Shown here: piece by piece, positions 1 through 8,285 of the stretch
How the letters are laid out: every line of letters begins with the position of its first letter
Position numbering within the stretch: the stretch's first letter is position 1
Assembly: GCF_025263265.1 (NCBI RefSeq)
Contig: NZ_CP079869.1
Span: forward strand, 868,001-932,000
Direction: 5' to 3'
DNA from: Mycobacterium sp. SMC-4
GTDB lineage: Bacteria > Actinomycetota > Actinomycetes > Mycobacteriales > Mycobacteriaceae
DNA length: 64,000 bases
Notes under the pieces: generated by a model
What the model saw: the letters and a program-made list of their open reading frames with translations, nothing else
Database searches by the model: none
Told to the model about the DNA's origin: nothing
Made by a program: the position numbers and the translations under genes

Positions 1-479
1 AAGTGCTGATCCACCACGACGTCGAGCAGGCCGTGCACGAGCGCGCCGATCCCGTATTCCTGTCCACCCAGCGCGTCGAATCGCCGCGACACCTCGTCGA
101 TGTCGAAGCCCGAACCCAACTGGACCGTGATCAGTCCGCGCGGTAGCACGAACACCGAGATGCGGTGCATGTCCAGCACAGTCTCGGCCGCGTCGGCCAC
201 CGGCGGCCGACCCCTGACGGTGACCCCATATACCGTGAAGAAGGTGTGGGTCCGATACACCACGGCCTTGGTGCGTTCGGAGTCGGCCAGTGTGTCCTCG
301 ACCGCCCATTCGTTGAGGCCGATCTCATGGGCGAGATTGGTGAGCGTCTCGTGGTCGGGGGCGTCGATGTCACACCAGACCAGCGTGTTCTCCGCGGCCA
401 GATAATCCGACAGCGCGAAGAAGTCGAAGTCGTCGCAGGGCCTGCCGTCGACCCAGGTCCGGCCGCGAATGTGGGTCAC
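1..479 (-). CDS. CorA-family divalent cation transporter, N-terminal part (runs off window)
   Basis: This is a partial gene read leftward off the start of the window; 159 codons are visible. The GTG start overlaps the stop codon of the upstream echA3-like gene (GTGA overlap), so the two are translationally coupled. The visible part is the cytoplasmic N-terminal domain. It contains the segment NEWAVEDTLADSER and, further on, HGLLDVVVDQH, both typical of CorA-type Mg2+/Co2+ channels. The membrane helices and the GMN signature would lie outside the window, so the ion-conducting part is not seen. The family call is by recognised pattern and the substrate is inferred. Confidence 0.75.
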   Translation of the reverse strand, partial: MTHIRGRTWVDGRPCDDFDFFALSDYLAAENTLVWCDIDAPDHETLTNLAHEIGLNEWAVEDTLADSERTKAVVYRTHTFFTVYGVTVRGRPPVADAAETVLDMHRISVFVLPRGLITVQLGSGFDIDEVSRRFDALGGQEYGIGALVHGLLDVVVDQH

Positions 480-1192
480 GGCGCGGTGGTGGCACCCAGC
501 GCGAATTCCTCTGCCAATCCGTCGATTCCGGCGCGGATCGCCTCCAACGCGCTGTGCCGGGCCTTGAGCTTGGTCGCCAGGTGTGCGCCGGCCTGCAGTG
601 TGGTCGCGGCTTCCTGGGCCACCTGCTGGGCCCGGGCCAGTACCTCGTCGGTGTCGACGATCTCGTCGAGCCACCCGGCGTTGATCGCGGCGTCGCCGAC
701 GAAGGTCGCGGCCAGTCCGGCCGCCCGCTCGAACGCCGGCGGGGTGAGCCGCATCCGCATGATCTCCAACGCCGAATTCGGGATGACCATGCCGATCGCA
801 ACCTCGATGGCCTGGCAGCGTGTTTTCGGACCCCCTACCCGATGGTCGGCGGACAACAGCAGAAACGAGCCCATCGCGATCGCCGGACCGGTTGCGGCGA
901 TCACCACCGGCACCGGAAACGTCAGCGTTCGCACCGCCAACTCGAAACCTCCGGCCAGCATCCCGAGCGCGGCTTGGGCATCGCCGGACTGGAAGACCGA
1001 CAGATCGAAACCACCGCTGAAGACCCGCGAGTTCCCGGCCAGTACCACAGCTTTGGCTTTCTCGGCCGCCGCCCGGTCCAATGCCTCGTTGACCGCGGTC
1101 TGCATCGTCGGGCCGAGCACGTTGACCTTGCCGTCGTCGAGCGTGATGGTGGCCACCGAGTCGGCGAGTTCGTAGGCGACGTTGCTGCTCAT
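476..1192 (-). CDS. echA3: Enoyl-CoA hydratase/isomerase family protein (EchA3-like)
   Basis: A 238-residue crotonase-fold protein. The ATG was chosen because it is preceded by a strong GGTGAGGAGAAG ribosome site and gives the usual family length; the open frame extends 36 codons further without support. The oxyanion-hole regions are visible as SRVFSGGFDL (about residue 55) and ATGPAIAMGSFLLLSADHR (about 95). The usual second-helix catalytic glutamates are not obvious: the segment reads AIEVAIGMVIPNSALE. Activity may therefore differ from a canonical hydratase. It sits in a leftward group with a CorA transporter downstream. From memory the position matches Rv0632c. Confidence 0.85.
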   Translation of the reverse strand: MSSNVAYELADSVATITLDDGKVNVLGPTMQTAVNEALDRAAAEKAKAVVLAGNSRVFSGGFDLSVFQSGDAQAALGMLAGGFELAVRTLTFPVPVVIAATGPAIAMGSFLLLSADHRVGGPKTRCQAIEVAIGMVIPNSALEIMRMRLTPPAFERAAGLAATFVGDAAINAGWLDEIVDTDEVLARAQQVAQEAATTLQAGAHLATKLKARHSALEAIRAGIDGLAEEFALGATTAP

Positions 1193-1251
1193 GCTTCTCC
1201 TCACCACGCAGGGTCGCAACGAACCTAACAGGCCGCCGGCCGACCGCCCGC

Positions 1252-2211
1252 TCAACCCGTCGTGGCCAGCACCGCCGGCGAGGACTGCCCGACAGCGCAC
1301 AGCCGCTCACCGCGCGCCGCCCAGTCCAGGTCGGCCCAATGCACGCGGCCCGGGAGTCGGCGCCAGTACCCGGGATGGGCCCGCAGATAGCTGTGCACGC
1401 TGGCGTGCACGGTGGCGTCAGCGGGCACCTTGGGCGAGGGCACCGGATGTGCGGCTCCGGCCAGCGCGTCGAGCACACTGGGGGCCGGTGCTCGGTGCCG
1501 GGCCGACGCCGCAAGCAGCACACCGGCTTTCATCGCCCCATCGAGCACCCAGTCCAGCGTGATCGCCGACAGCGGCGCATCTGCCCCGGCCGCGCCGGTG
1601 ACGTCGCGATGGCCACCGCGGAACCACACCTCCTCGACGCCGGCGGCTACGGCCGGGACGAGCCGCTGACGACGCCGGCCGTAGCCACCGTCGATGGCCA
1701 CCGCGTGTCGGGCTGCCACGACGTTGACGAGCACCTCCGAGTCGTCGGCACGCGGCACACCGCGCACCGCGACGGTGTCCCACAGCCCGAGGAACTCGAC
1801 GTCGACGGCCAACTCACTGTCTTCGGCCAGCTGGGCGGCGAGCTCGCCGACCCGGCGCCAGTCCGCCGCGCTGCGCGAGGTTCGTGGCATCGCGTAGGCC
1901 GACAGCGCCCAGTCCCGGAACTCGGTGCGGACCACCCCCACGGTGCCGAGCAGGCGGGCCAACGCCCGAGCGCAGAAGGCTGCGTGCGCCGTGCCGAACA
2001 TGAAGATGCGGTCCCCGCGTTGCCAGTGGTCGACCAGGAACTCGTAGGCCGCCGCCACCACCGCGCGCGCGTGCGGCGCCGTCGTCGGCCGCCGACCGTC
2101 GTCAGGACGCGTCCAGATCAGCTGGCTGTCGTCGCGATGCAGCAGCGAGGTCACTGCGGCGGCATTGCCGACAGTGTTGATGTCGTCGAAGCACAGCACG
2201 ATGTTCTTCAC
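1252..2211 (-). CDS. DUF2235-like alpha/beta-hydrolase-type protein of unknown role
   Basis: A protein of about 319 residues beginning VKNIVLCFDDINTVGN. The beginning (a short hydrophobic strand followed by D and N residues) and the block GDRIFMFGTAHAAFCARALARL at about residues 67-88 resemble the DUF2235 family (T6SS phospholipase-like hydrolases). In that family the block normally reads GFSRGA. Here it reads GTAHAA, so the nucleophile serine appears to be missing and the protein may be a degenerate or non-catalytic member. The GTG start follows a G-rich stretch; a TTG 12 bases upstream is an alternative. No operon partner is obvious beyond same-strand neighbours. It corresponds in position to Rv0633c (from memory). 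Confidence 0.6.
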   Translation of the reverse strand: MKNIVLCFDDINTVGNAAAVTSLLHRDDSQLIWTRPDDGRRPTTAPHARAVVAAAYEFLVDHWQRGDRIFMFGTAHAAFCARALARLLGTVGVVRTEFRDWALSAYAMPRTSRSAADWRRVGELAAQLAEDSELAVDVEFLGLWDTVAVRGVPRADDSEVLVNVVAARHAVAIDGGYGRRRQRLVPAVAAGVEEVWFRGGHRDVTGAAGADAPLSAITLDWVLDGAMKAGVLLAASARHRAPAPSVLDALAGAAHPVPSPKVPADATVHASVHSYLRAHPGYWRRLPGRVHWADLDWAARGERLCAVGQSSPAVLATTG

Positions 2212-2357
2212 GAAGCCCCCCAACGTGAGCAGCGGATGCGCTGACGTCGAGTTTGCCAGATCGGCGGGGCAGTGTCTTCGGAATCAGGGAAGAAATTCGT
2301 GTTTTGGCTTCGAATCGAGGGCTCTACAGCGGGGGAGTGCCACGGATTCCGTAGCGG

Positions 2358-3074
2358 TCACCCGCCCATCAGCATGCGCCACTGATCCAGATTGCTCGCC
2401 CGGTAGACGTAATTGGTACGACGGACCCGATCCAGCGGCGCGCTGGGCTCCGCGGAATACCAGTGGCCCGGGAAGACAGTAGGGTCGCCCGGCAGCTCGG
2501 CCAGCGCCTGCAGGCTGCGGAACATGTCGTCGGCGTTGCCGCCGGGGAAATCCGTCCGTCCGCAGCCGTCGAGGAACAGCGTGTCGCCGGCCACCAGCCG
2601 CCCGTCGAGCAGGAAACACTGGCTGCCCGGGGTGTGGCCGGGGGTGTGCAGCAGCTCGATGTCGATCTGCCCGACGCCGACCCGGTCACCGTGCTGGTGT
2701 GCGGTCAGTTCGCTGGGGGCGATGCCGGTCACCCGTGAGACCCAGTCGGCCTCGTGGGCGTTGACATGCACCGGCACGCTGACCCGCTCCAGCAGCTCGG
2801 CCAACCCCTTGAGCTCGAAACCCATCATCGAGCCGCCGATGTGATCGGGATGGTGGTGGGTCACCAGCACCCCGGACAGGTGCATCCCGTCGGCCTCCAG
2901 GGTGTCCAGCAAATCCCCCGCGGCGTAAGCGGGGTCGACCACGACGGTGTCCCCGGTCTGCCGGTCGCCGATCAGGTAGGCGAAGTTGCGCATCTGCTCG
3001 GCGATCATGTCGCCGGCCGCGAAATCGCGGCCCGAGAGCAGCTGGCGGAAGTAGAGCCGGTCGGAATCAGCCAT
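2358..3074 (-). CDS. Metallo-beta-lactamase-fold hydrolase (glyoxalase II-like)
   Basis: A 238-residue MBL-fold hydrolase. The metal-binding signature HHHPDH lies at residues 73-78, with further ligands in HTPGHTPGS and GDTLFLDGCGRTDFPGGN. The C-terminal FPGHWYS supplies the last histidine. This pattern is typical of hydroxyacylglutathione hydrolase/persulfide dioxygenase-like enzymes. Mycobacteria use mycothiol, so the physiological thioester is unlikely to be a glutathione one. The ATG start (MADSDRLYF) gives the family length; a longer open frame upstream has no ribosome site. It is followed downstream by the DUF2235-like gene. Position matches Rv0634c (from memory). Confidence 0.85.
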   Translation of the reverse strand: MADSDRLYFRQLLSGRDFAAGDMIAEQMRNFAYLIGDRQTGDTVVVDPAYAAGDLLDTLEADGMHLSGVLVTHHHPDHIGGSMMGFELKGLAELLERVSVPVHVNAHEADWVSRVTGIAPSELTAHQHGDRVGVGQIDIELLHTPGHTPGSQCFLLDGRLVAGDTLFLDGCGRTDFPGGNADDMFRSLQALAELPGDPTVFPGHWYSAEPSAPLDRVRRTNYVYRASNLDQWRMLMGG

Positions 3075-3141
3075 GTCCGTCAGGGTAATCCAGCCCGGAT
3101 CCGGGTTACGGACTGCTTTCCCGGCGGGCATGACCGGCGGT

Positions 3142-3171
3142 TTGGCGTCCTAATCGGTGAGAATGTACCCT
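3142..3171 (+). promoter_or_regulatory. Candidate sigma-A promoter for the tRNA-Thr/tRNA-Met/rpmG/had region
   Basis: A TTGGCG -35-like hexamer and a TACCCT -10-like hexamer are separated by 18 bases. The -10 ends about 43 bases before tRNA-Thr. Spacing and position fit a housekeeping promoter that reads rightward through the two tRNAs and probably into rpmG-hadABC. This is inferred from sequence only. Confidence 0.4.
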
Positions 3172-3214
3172 CTTTAAGGCTCGCCGCTGGTGCGTAGTGT
3201 CGAGCCAGTGACAG

Positions 3215-3287
3215 GCCCCCTTAGCTCAGTCGGCAGAGCGTTTCCATGGTAAGGAAAAGGTCAACGGTTCGATTCCGTTAGGGGGCT
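3215..3287 (+). tRNA. tRNA-Thr (GGT)
   Basis: A cloverleaf is visible. The acceptor arm GCCCCCT pairs with AGGGGGC and is followed by discriminator T. The D-arm has TTAGCTCAG, the anticodon stem TTTCC/GGAAA encloses the loop ATGGTAA (anticodon GGT), and the T-arm has GGTTCGATTCC. The CCA end is not encoded. Confidence 0.95.
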
Positions 3288-3337
3288 CGGTGGAAACGGG
3301 CGGTGCGCCCGACAGCGCCCAGCCTGGCTCCGACCGG

Positions 3338-3411
3338 GGCGGTGTAGCTCAGCTGGTTAGAGCGCACGACTCATAATCGTGAGGTCGGGGGATCGAGCCC
3401 CCCCACCGCTA
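3338..3411 (+). tRNA. tRNA-Met (CAT)
   Basis: The acceptor arm GGCGGTG pairs with CACCGCT (first pair G-T) and is followed by discriminator A. The anticodon stem CACGA/TCGTG encloses CTCATAA, giving anticodon CAT. The acceptor has a nearly normal first pair and there is no run of three G-C pairs in the anticodon stem, so this reads as elongator rather than initiator tRNA. It lies 50 bases after tRNA-Thr and 40 bases before rpmG, probably in one transcript. Confidence 0.93.
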
Positions 3412-3451
3412 CAAGTAGAGAAGAACCGAGCTCTGAAACGAGGCACCGAAG

Positions 3452-3619
3452 GTGGCGTCCAGTACTGACGTACGGCCCAAGATCACACTGGCCTGCGAGG
3501 TGTGCAAGCACCGCAACTACATCACGAAGAAGAACCGTCGCAACGATCCCGACCGACTCGAGATCAAGAAGTTCTGCCCGAACTGCGGCACGCACCAGGC
3601 GCACAAAGAGTCGCGCTAG
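3452..3619 (+). CDS. rpmG: 50S ribosomal protein L33
   Basis: A 55-residue protein that starts at GTG and reads [19 protein letters not shown]. The two CxxC zinc-ribbon knuckles are intact: CEVC near residue 15 and CPNC near residue 43. This is therefore the zinc-binding (C+) form of L33, usually made under zinc-replete conditions. The basic segment [12 protein letters not shown] between them is characteristic. It follows the two tRNAs and ends 29 bases before hadA, the arrangement found in other mycobacteria. Confidence 0.95.
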   Translation: MASSTDVRPKITLACEVCKHRNYITKKNRRNDPDRLEIKKFCPNCGTHQAHKESR

Positions 3620-3648
3620 GCGCCGCGTCGGCAGACACCCCAGCACTC

Positions 3649-4128
3649 GTGTCATTTTTGGACGGCTACGTCGGGACGCACTACCGCTATCCCGACAGCT
3701 ACGTCGTGGGCCGGGAGAAGATTCGCGAATACGCCACCGCGGTCAAGAACGACGACCCGGCGTTCTTCGACGAGAAGGCTTCCGCTGAGCTCGGCCATGA
3801 GGGCCTGCTGGCGCCGCTGACCTTCATCTCGGTGTTCGGCTACACCGCGCAGATGGCGATGTTCACCGCCAACAACATCGCCATCTCCGACGCGCAGATC
3901 GTCCAGGTCGACCAGGTGCTGAAGTTCGTCCGTCCGGTCAAAGCCGGCGACACCCTCTATTGCGACGTATGGATCGACTCGATCAAGAAGGCGCACGGCA
4001 CCGACATCATCGTGACCAAGAACATCGTCAGCGACGCCAACGGCGATGTCGTGCAGGAGTGCTACACCACCCTGGCAGGGCGTAGCGAAGAAGACGGAAA
4101 GAGTGGCTTTTCACATGGCACTGCGTGA
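3649..4128 (+). CDS. hadA: (3R)-hydroxyacyl-ACP dehydratase subunit HadA
   Basis: A 159-residue hotdog-fold subunit of the FAS-II dehydratase, which removes water from 3-hydroxyacyl-AcpM during mycolic acid elongation. In the family HadA is the substrate-binding partner and HadB carries the catalytic residues; HadAB handles the earlier elongation steps. The GTG start gives VSFLDGYVGTHYRYPDSYVVGREKIREYA, close to the known HadA N-terminus and length (about 158). The 3' end overlaps hadB by 14 bases, so the two are coupled. The subunit is homologous to HadC encoded two genes downstream, the expected duplication. Confidence 0.93.
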   Translation: MSFLDGYVGTHYRYPDSYVVGREKIREYATAVKNDDPAFFDEKASAELGHEGLLAPLTFISVFGYTAQMAMFTANNIAISDAQIVQVDQVLKFVRPVKAGDTLYCDVWIDSIKKAHGTDIIVTKNIVSDANGDVVQECYTTLAGRSEEDGKSGFSHGTA

Positions 4129-4543
4129 GTTCGGTTCGGTCAAGGTCGGCGATCAGCTGCCCGAGAAGGTCATCCCGCTGACCCGGGCTGACCTGGTCAA
4201 CTACGCCGGCGTCAGCGGCGACCTCAATCCGATCCACTGGGACGACGATATCGCCAAGCAGGTCGGACTGGACACCGCGATCGCCCACGGCATGCTCACC
4301 ATGGGCCTCGGTGGCGGCTACGTCACCTCCTGGGTCGGCGACCCGGCCGCCGTCACCGAGTACAACGTCCGGTTCACCGCGGTGGTGCCGGTGCCCAACG
4401 ACGGCAAGGGCGCCGAGATCGTCTTCACCGGCCGGGTGAAGTCGACTGATCCGGACACCAAGTCGGTCACGATTGCGCTGAGTGCAACCTCCGGCGGCAA
4501 GAAGATCTTCGGCCGGGCGGTGGCCGTGGCGAAGCTGGCGTGA
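4115..4543 (+). CDS. hadB: (3R)-hydroxyacyl-ACP dehydratase catalytic subunit HadB
   Basis: A 142-residue MaoC-type hotdog protein, exactly the expected HadB length. The catalytic hydratase-2 motif is present: YAGVSGDLNPIHWDDDIAKQVG at about residues 30-51, containing the conserved Asp and His, followed by IAHGMLTMGLGG. HadB pairs with HadA or HadC to dehydrate 3-hydroxyacyl-AcpM in FAS-II. The ATG was selected because it restores the family N-terminus (MALREFGSV); the open frame upstream only duplicates hadA sequence in another frame. It ends three bases before hadC. Confidence 0.95.
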   Translation: MALREFGSVKVGDQLPEKVIPLTRADLVNYAGVSGDLNPIHWDDDIAKQVGLDTAIAHGMLTMGLGGGYVTSWVGDPAAVTEYNVRFTAVVPVPNDGKGAEIVFTGRVKSTDPDTKSVTIALSATSGGKKIFGRAVAVAKLA

Positions 4544-4546
4544 CCG

Positions 4547-5068
4547 ATGGCTCTGAAAACCGACATCCGCGGGATGGTCTGGAAGTACCCCGACGCGTTC
4601 GTCGTCGGGCGTGAGCAGATCCGGCAGTACGCCAAGGCCGTCAAGTCCTTCGACCCGACCAGCCACGACGAGGCTGTCGCGGCCCAGATGGGTCACAGCG
4701 GCCTGATCGCGCCGCCGACGTTCATGTCGATCTTCGCCGTGATGATCCAGAACCACTTCTTCCAGCACGTCGACGTCGGCCTGGAGACCCTGCAGATCGT
4801 CCAGGTCGACCAGAAGTTCGAGTTCCGCCGGCCGATTAAAGAGGGGGACCGACTCAATGGACAGCTGGAGATCCTGACCGTCGTCGAACGTTTCGGCGCC
4901 GACATCGTCACCACCCGTAATGTGCTCACCGACGACTCCGGCCAGATCGTGATGGAATCGTTCACCACGCTGATGGGCCATGAGGGTGACAACTCGATCT
5001 CGGCCGGCTGGGATCCCGAGACCGGCCAGGTGGTGCGCAAACCGGTCGTCCACGACGACACGGATTAG
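4547..5068 (+). CDS. hadC: (3R)-hydroxyacyl-ACP dehydratase subunit HadC
   Basis: A 173-residue homologue of HadA (shared pattern KYPDAFVVGREQIRQYAKAVK). It is the alternative partner of HadB, used for later elongation of long meromycolate chains. It starts three bases after the hadB stop codon, and hadABC is clearly one operon. The C-terminus (DPETGQVVRKPVVHDDTD) is a short polar tail. No terminator hairpin is obvious before the following tRNA-Trp. Confidence 0.93.
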   Translation: MALKTDIRGMVWKYPDAFVVGREQIRQYAKAVKSFDPTSHDEAVAAQMGHSGLIAPPTFMSIFAVMIQNHFFQHVDVGLETLQIVQVDQKFEFRRPIKEGDRLNGQLEILTVVERFGADIVTTRNVLTDDSGQIVMESFTTLMGHEGDNSISAGWDPETGQVVRKPVVHDDTD

Positions 5069-5194
5069 CAACTCCACCCGCCGGCGCGCTACACTCGGGC
5101 CTTCGGGGTTTTCCCAGTTGAGCGCGCTGTCCGTCGGCTTTGATCGACCGAACGGGGAGCGCGCAAATTGTGTGGGCTCCGTAGGTATCGCTGA

Positions 5195-5267
<73 letters not shown>

Positions 5268-5356
5268 CTCAACTGAATACAACAGATGTGGACACTCGAC
5301 AGTCCGGGATACTGGAGGGTGACCCAGATCGACACGACCAGAAAAGGGAGCATGCG

Positions 5357-5806
5357 GTGAGCGACGAGCGCGACGCAGGCACCGACGGTGGCACCCAGAC
5401 CGGCGACGGCGACGGCGACACCCGGAGCCAGACCGCGGTCGTGACCGGACTGCAGCGCCCGACGGGTAAGCGGTCGCGTCGCGGCGCGGCGGTGGTCGAG
5501 ACCGACGACGACGCCGACACCGGACCGGACACCGACACCTCGGGGTCCAAGGACGACGGTGACGGACCCCGGGCCAGGAAGAAGACGGCCAAGAAGCCCA
5601 AGGACGGGCCGTCTCGCAATCCCATCACGTTCGTGTTGAACTACCTGGCCGAGGTGATCGGCGAGCTGCGCAAGGTCATCTGGCCGAACCGCAAGCAGAT
5701 GGTCACCTACACGATCGTGGTGCTGCTGTTCCTGGCGTTCATGGTGACTCTGATCGGCCTCGCGGACCTCGGTCTGGCGCAGCTGGTGAGCATGATCTTC
5801 GGCTGA
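5357..5806 (+). CDS. secE: Preprotein translocase subunit SecE
   Basis: A 149-residue SecE of the actinobacterial type. A long acidic, Asp/Thr-rich N-terminal extension (about residues 1-85) precedes the compact core NYLAEVIGELRKVIWPNRKQMVTYT. A single transmembrane helix follows (about residues 120-142). SecE clamps SecY in the general secretion channel. The GTG was chosen for its GGGAG ribosome site and the VSDERDAG beginning; an upstream in-frame ATG would overlap the tRNA region. It lies 49 bases before nusG. Confidence 0.93.
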   Translation: MSDERDAGTDGGTQTGDGDGDTRSQTAVVTGLQRPTGKRSRRGAAVVETDDDADTGPDTDTSGSKDDGDGPRARKKTAKKPKDGPSRNPITFVLNYLAEVIGELRKVIWPNRKQMVTYTIVVLLFLAFMVTLIGLADLGLAQLVSMIFG

Positions 5807-5852
5807 CCGCCGTGCCGGTGAGCGCCAGAAACGATATTTCAGAGAGGACTGA

Positions 5853-6653
<801 letters not shown>

Positions 6654-6697
6654 CGCGGGCCGTCAAGCCCACCAGGAAAAAGAAGGAAAGCACAACC

Positions 6698-7126
6698 ATG
6701 CCCCCGAAGAAGAAGGTCGTCGGGCTGATCAAGTTGCAGATCCAGGCCGGGCAGGCCAACCCCGCCCCGCCGGTCGGTCCCGCGCTCGGCCAGCACGGTG
6801 TCAACATCATGGAGTTCTGCAAGGCCTACAACGCGGCGACGGAGTCGCAGCGTGGCAACGTCATCCCCGTCGAGATCAGCGTCTACGAGGATCGCAGCTT
6901 CACGTTCGCGCTGAAGACCCCGCCGGCGGCCAAGCTGCTGCTCAAGGCTGCTGGGGTGCAGAAGGGGTCCGGCGAGCCGCACAAGACCAAGGTCGCCAAG
7001 GTGACCTGGGACCAGGTGCGCGAGATCGCCGAGACCAAGAAGGAAGACCTGAACGCCAACGACATCGATCAGGCCGCCAAGATCATCGCCGGCACCGCCC
7101 GGTCGATGGGGATAACCGTCGAATAG
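6698..7126 (+). CDS. rplK: 50S ribosomal protein L11
   Basis: A 142-residue L11, full length. The conserved N-terminal stretch [31 protein letters not shown] and the C-terminal rRNA-binding domain ([23 protein letters not shown]) are intact. L11 forms the GTPase-associated centre with L10 and L7/L12, whose genes lie 12 kb downstream here. It starts with ATG after an AGAAGGAAAG ribosome site. Confidence 0.97.
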   Translation: MPPKKKVVGLIKLQIQAGQANPAPPVGPALGQHGVNIMEFCKAYNAATESQRGNVIPVEISVYEDRSFTFALKTPPAAKLLLKAAGVQKGSGEPHKTKVAKVTWDQVREIAETKKEDLNANDIDQAAKIIAGTARSMGITVE

Positions 7127-7269
7127 TCGGTGATTCCCGTTGAGACTGCACTGAGGGCGACAAAGTGTGAGTAGGGAGTGCCCTGAGCACAGTCTCAATG
7201 CAAGTCAATTCAGTGGGAGGGCCAGCTTCGGCCCGTAAACCACAACTTCTGAACAATGAGGAGAATCAA
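7127..7269 (+). promoter_or_regulatory. Structured leader of rplA (two hairpins; possible L1 regulatory RNA)
   Basis: The rplK-rplA gap holds a perfect 9-base inverted repeat, TTGAGACTG at 7140-7148 and CAGTCTCAA at 7190-7198. A GGGC/GCCC pairing lies inside the 41-base loop. A second hairpin, GGGCC/GGCCC with an AGCTTC loop, spans 7219-7234. No U-tract follows either stem, so they are unlikely to be simple terminators. L1 autoregulation through an mRNA mimic of its rRNA site is known in other bacteria; a similar role here is inferred. Confidence 0.5.
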
Positions 7270-7977
7270 ATGAGCAAGAACAGCAAGGCCTACCAGGCCG
7301 CCGCTGAGAAGGTCGACAAGACCCGGCTGTACACGCCGCTGGAGGCGGCGAAGCTGGCCAAGGAGACGTCTTCGACCAAGCAGGACGCCACCGTCGAGGT
7401 CGCGATCCGTCTGGGTGTGGATCCGCGCAAGGCCGACCAGATGGTGCGCGGCACCGTCAACCTGCCGCACGGCACCGGCAAGACCGCGCGCGTCGCGGTG
7501 TTCGCGGTGGGTGACAAGGCTGAGCAGGCGCAGGCCGCCGGAGCCGATATCGTCGGCAGCGACGACCTGATCGAGCAGATCCAGGGCGGCATGCTCGACT
7601 TCGACGCCGCGATCGCCACGCCGGACCAGATGGCCAAGGTCGGCCGCATCGCGCGCATCCTGGGCCCGCGTGGCCTGATGCCGAACCCGAAGACCGGCAC
7701 CGTGACTCCCGACGTCGCCAAGGCCGTGGCCGACATCAAGGGCGGCAAGATCAACTTCCGGGTGGACAAGCAGGCCAACCTGCACTTCGTGATCGGCAAG
7801 GCCTCGTTCGACGAGAATGCGCTGGCCGAGAACTATGGTGCCGCACTCGACGAGATCCTGCGGGCCAAGCCGTCCTCGTCGAAGGGCCGCTATCTGAAGA
7901 AGGTCGTCGTGTCGACCACCACCGGCCCGGGCATCCCGGTCGACCCGGCAGTGACCCGCAATTTCACGGAGGCCTGA
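7270..7977 (+). CDS. rplA: 50S ribosomal protein L1
   Basis: A 235-residue L1, the expected length. The hallmark motif [18 protein letters not shown] lies at about residues 131-148. L1 forms the ribosomal L1 stalk and acts as a translational repressor in many bacteria. The ATG (MSKNSKAYQ) follows the ribosome site ATGAGGAGAATCAA; the frame is open upstream but lies in the structured leader. A strong terminator lies 36 bases after the stop codon, closing the secE-nusG-rplK-rplA block. Confidence 0.97.
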   Translation: MSKNSKAYQAAAEKVDKTRLYTPLEAAKLAKETSSTKQDATVEVAIRLGVDPRKADQMVRGTVNLPHGTGKTARVAVFAVGDKAEQAQAAGADIVGSDDLIEQIQGGMLDFDAAIATPDQMAKVGRIARILGPRGLMPNPKTGTVTPDVAKAVADIKGGKINFRVDKQANLHFVIGKASFDENALAENYGAALDEILRAKPSSSKGRYLKKVVVSTTTGPGIPVDPAVTRNFTEA

Positions 7978-8012
7978 CCCGGTCGGCTAGCCGACTCATG
8001 CACTTCTGACGA

Positions 8013-8046
8013 GAAACCCCGCAGCCCGGACCGGGCGCGGGGTTTC
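8013..8046 (+). terminator. Intrinsic terminator after rplA
   Basis: The inverted repeat GAAACCCCGC / GCGGGGTTTC is nested around a second GCCCGG/CCGGGC stem. It ends in TTTCTTCG. Its position just downstream of rplA marks the end of that transcription unit. Confidence 0.8.
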
Positions 8047-8285
8047 TTCGTCGCGAGTTGTTCGAGTGCTCCTCGACCGCCGATCCGCTGACCGCGTCCG
8101 GTCCGCCGTCCCCCACGAACGGCCCGCCCAGGCGCCCCGGTCAGAGGCTGCCGGCGTGTCCCCCAACGCCTGGCTCGGCGGTCGAGAAGCACCCCTGCAG
8201 CAAATTTACATCGGTACCGTCAATAGGGGGCCGAAATTGGTGAGTTCCCGATGAAAGCCCGCTGCTTTTGTGTGATCGTTGACTC

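Noticed and set aside
3502..3648. Upstream extension of the hadA frame
   Set aside because: It reads through rpmG in another frame; the HadA family begins at the GTG of VSFLDGYVG.
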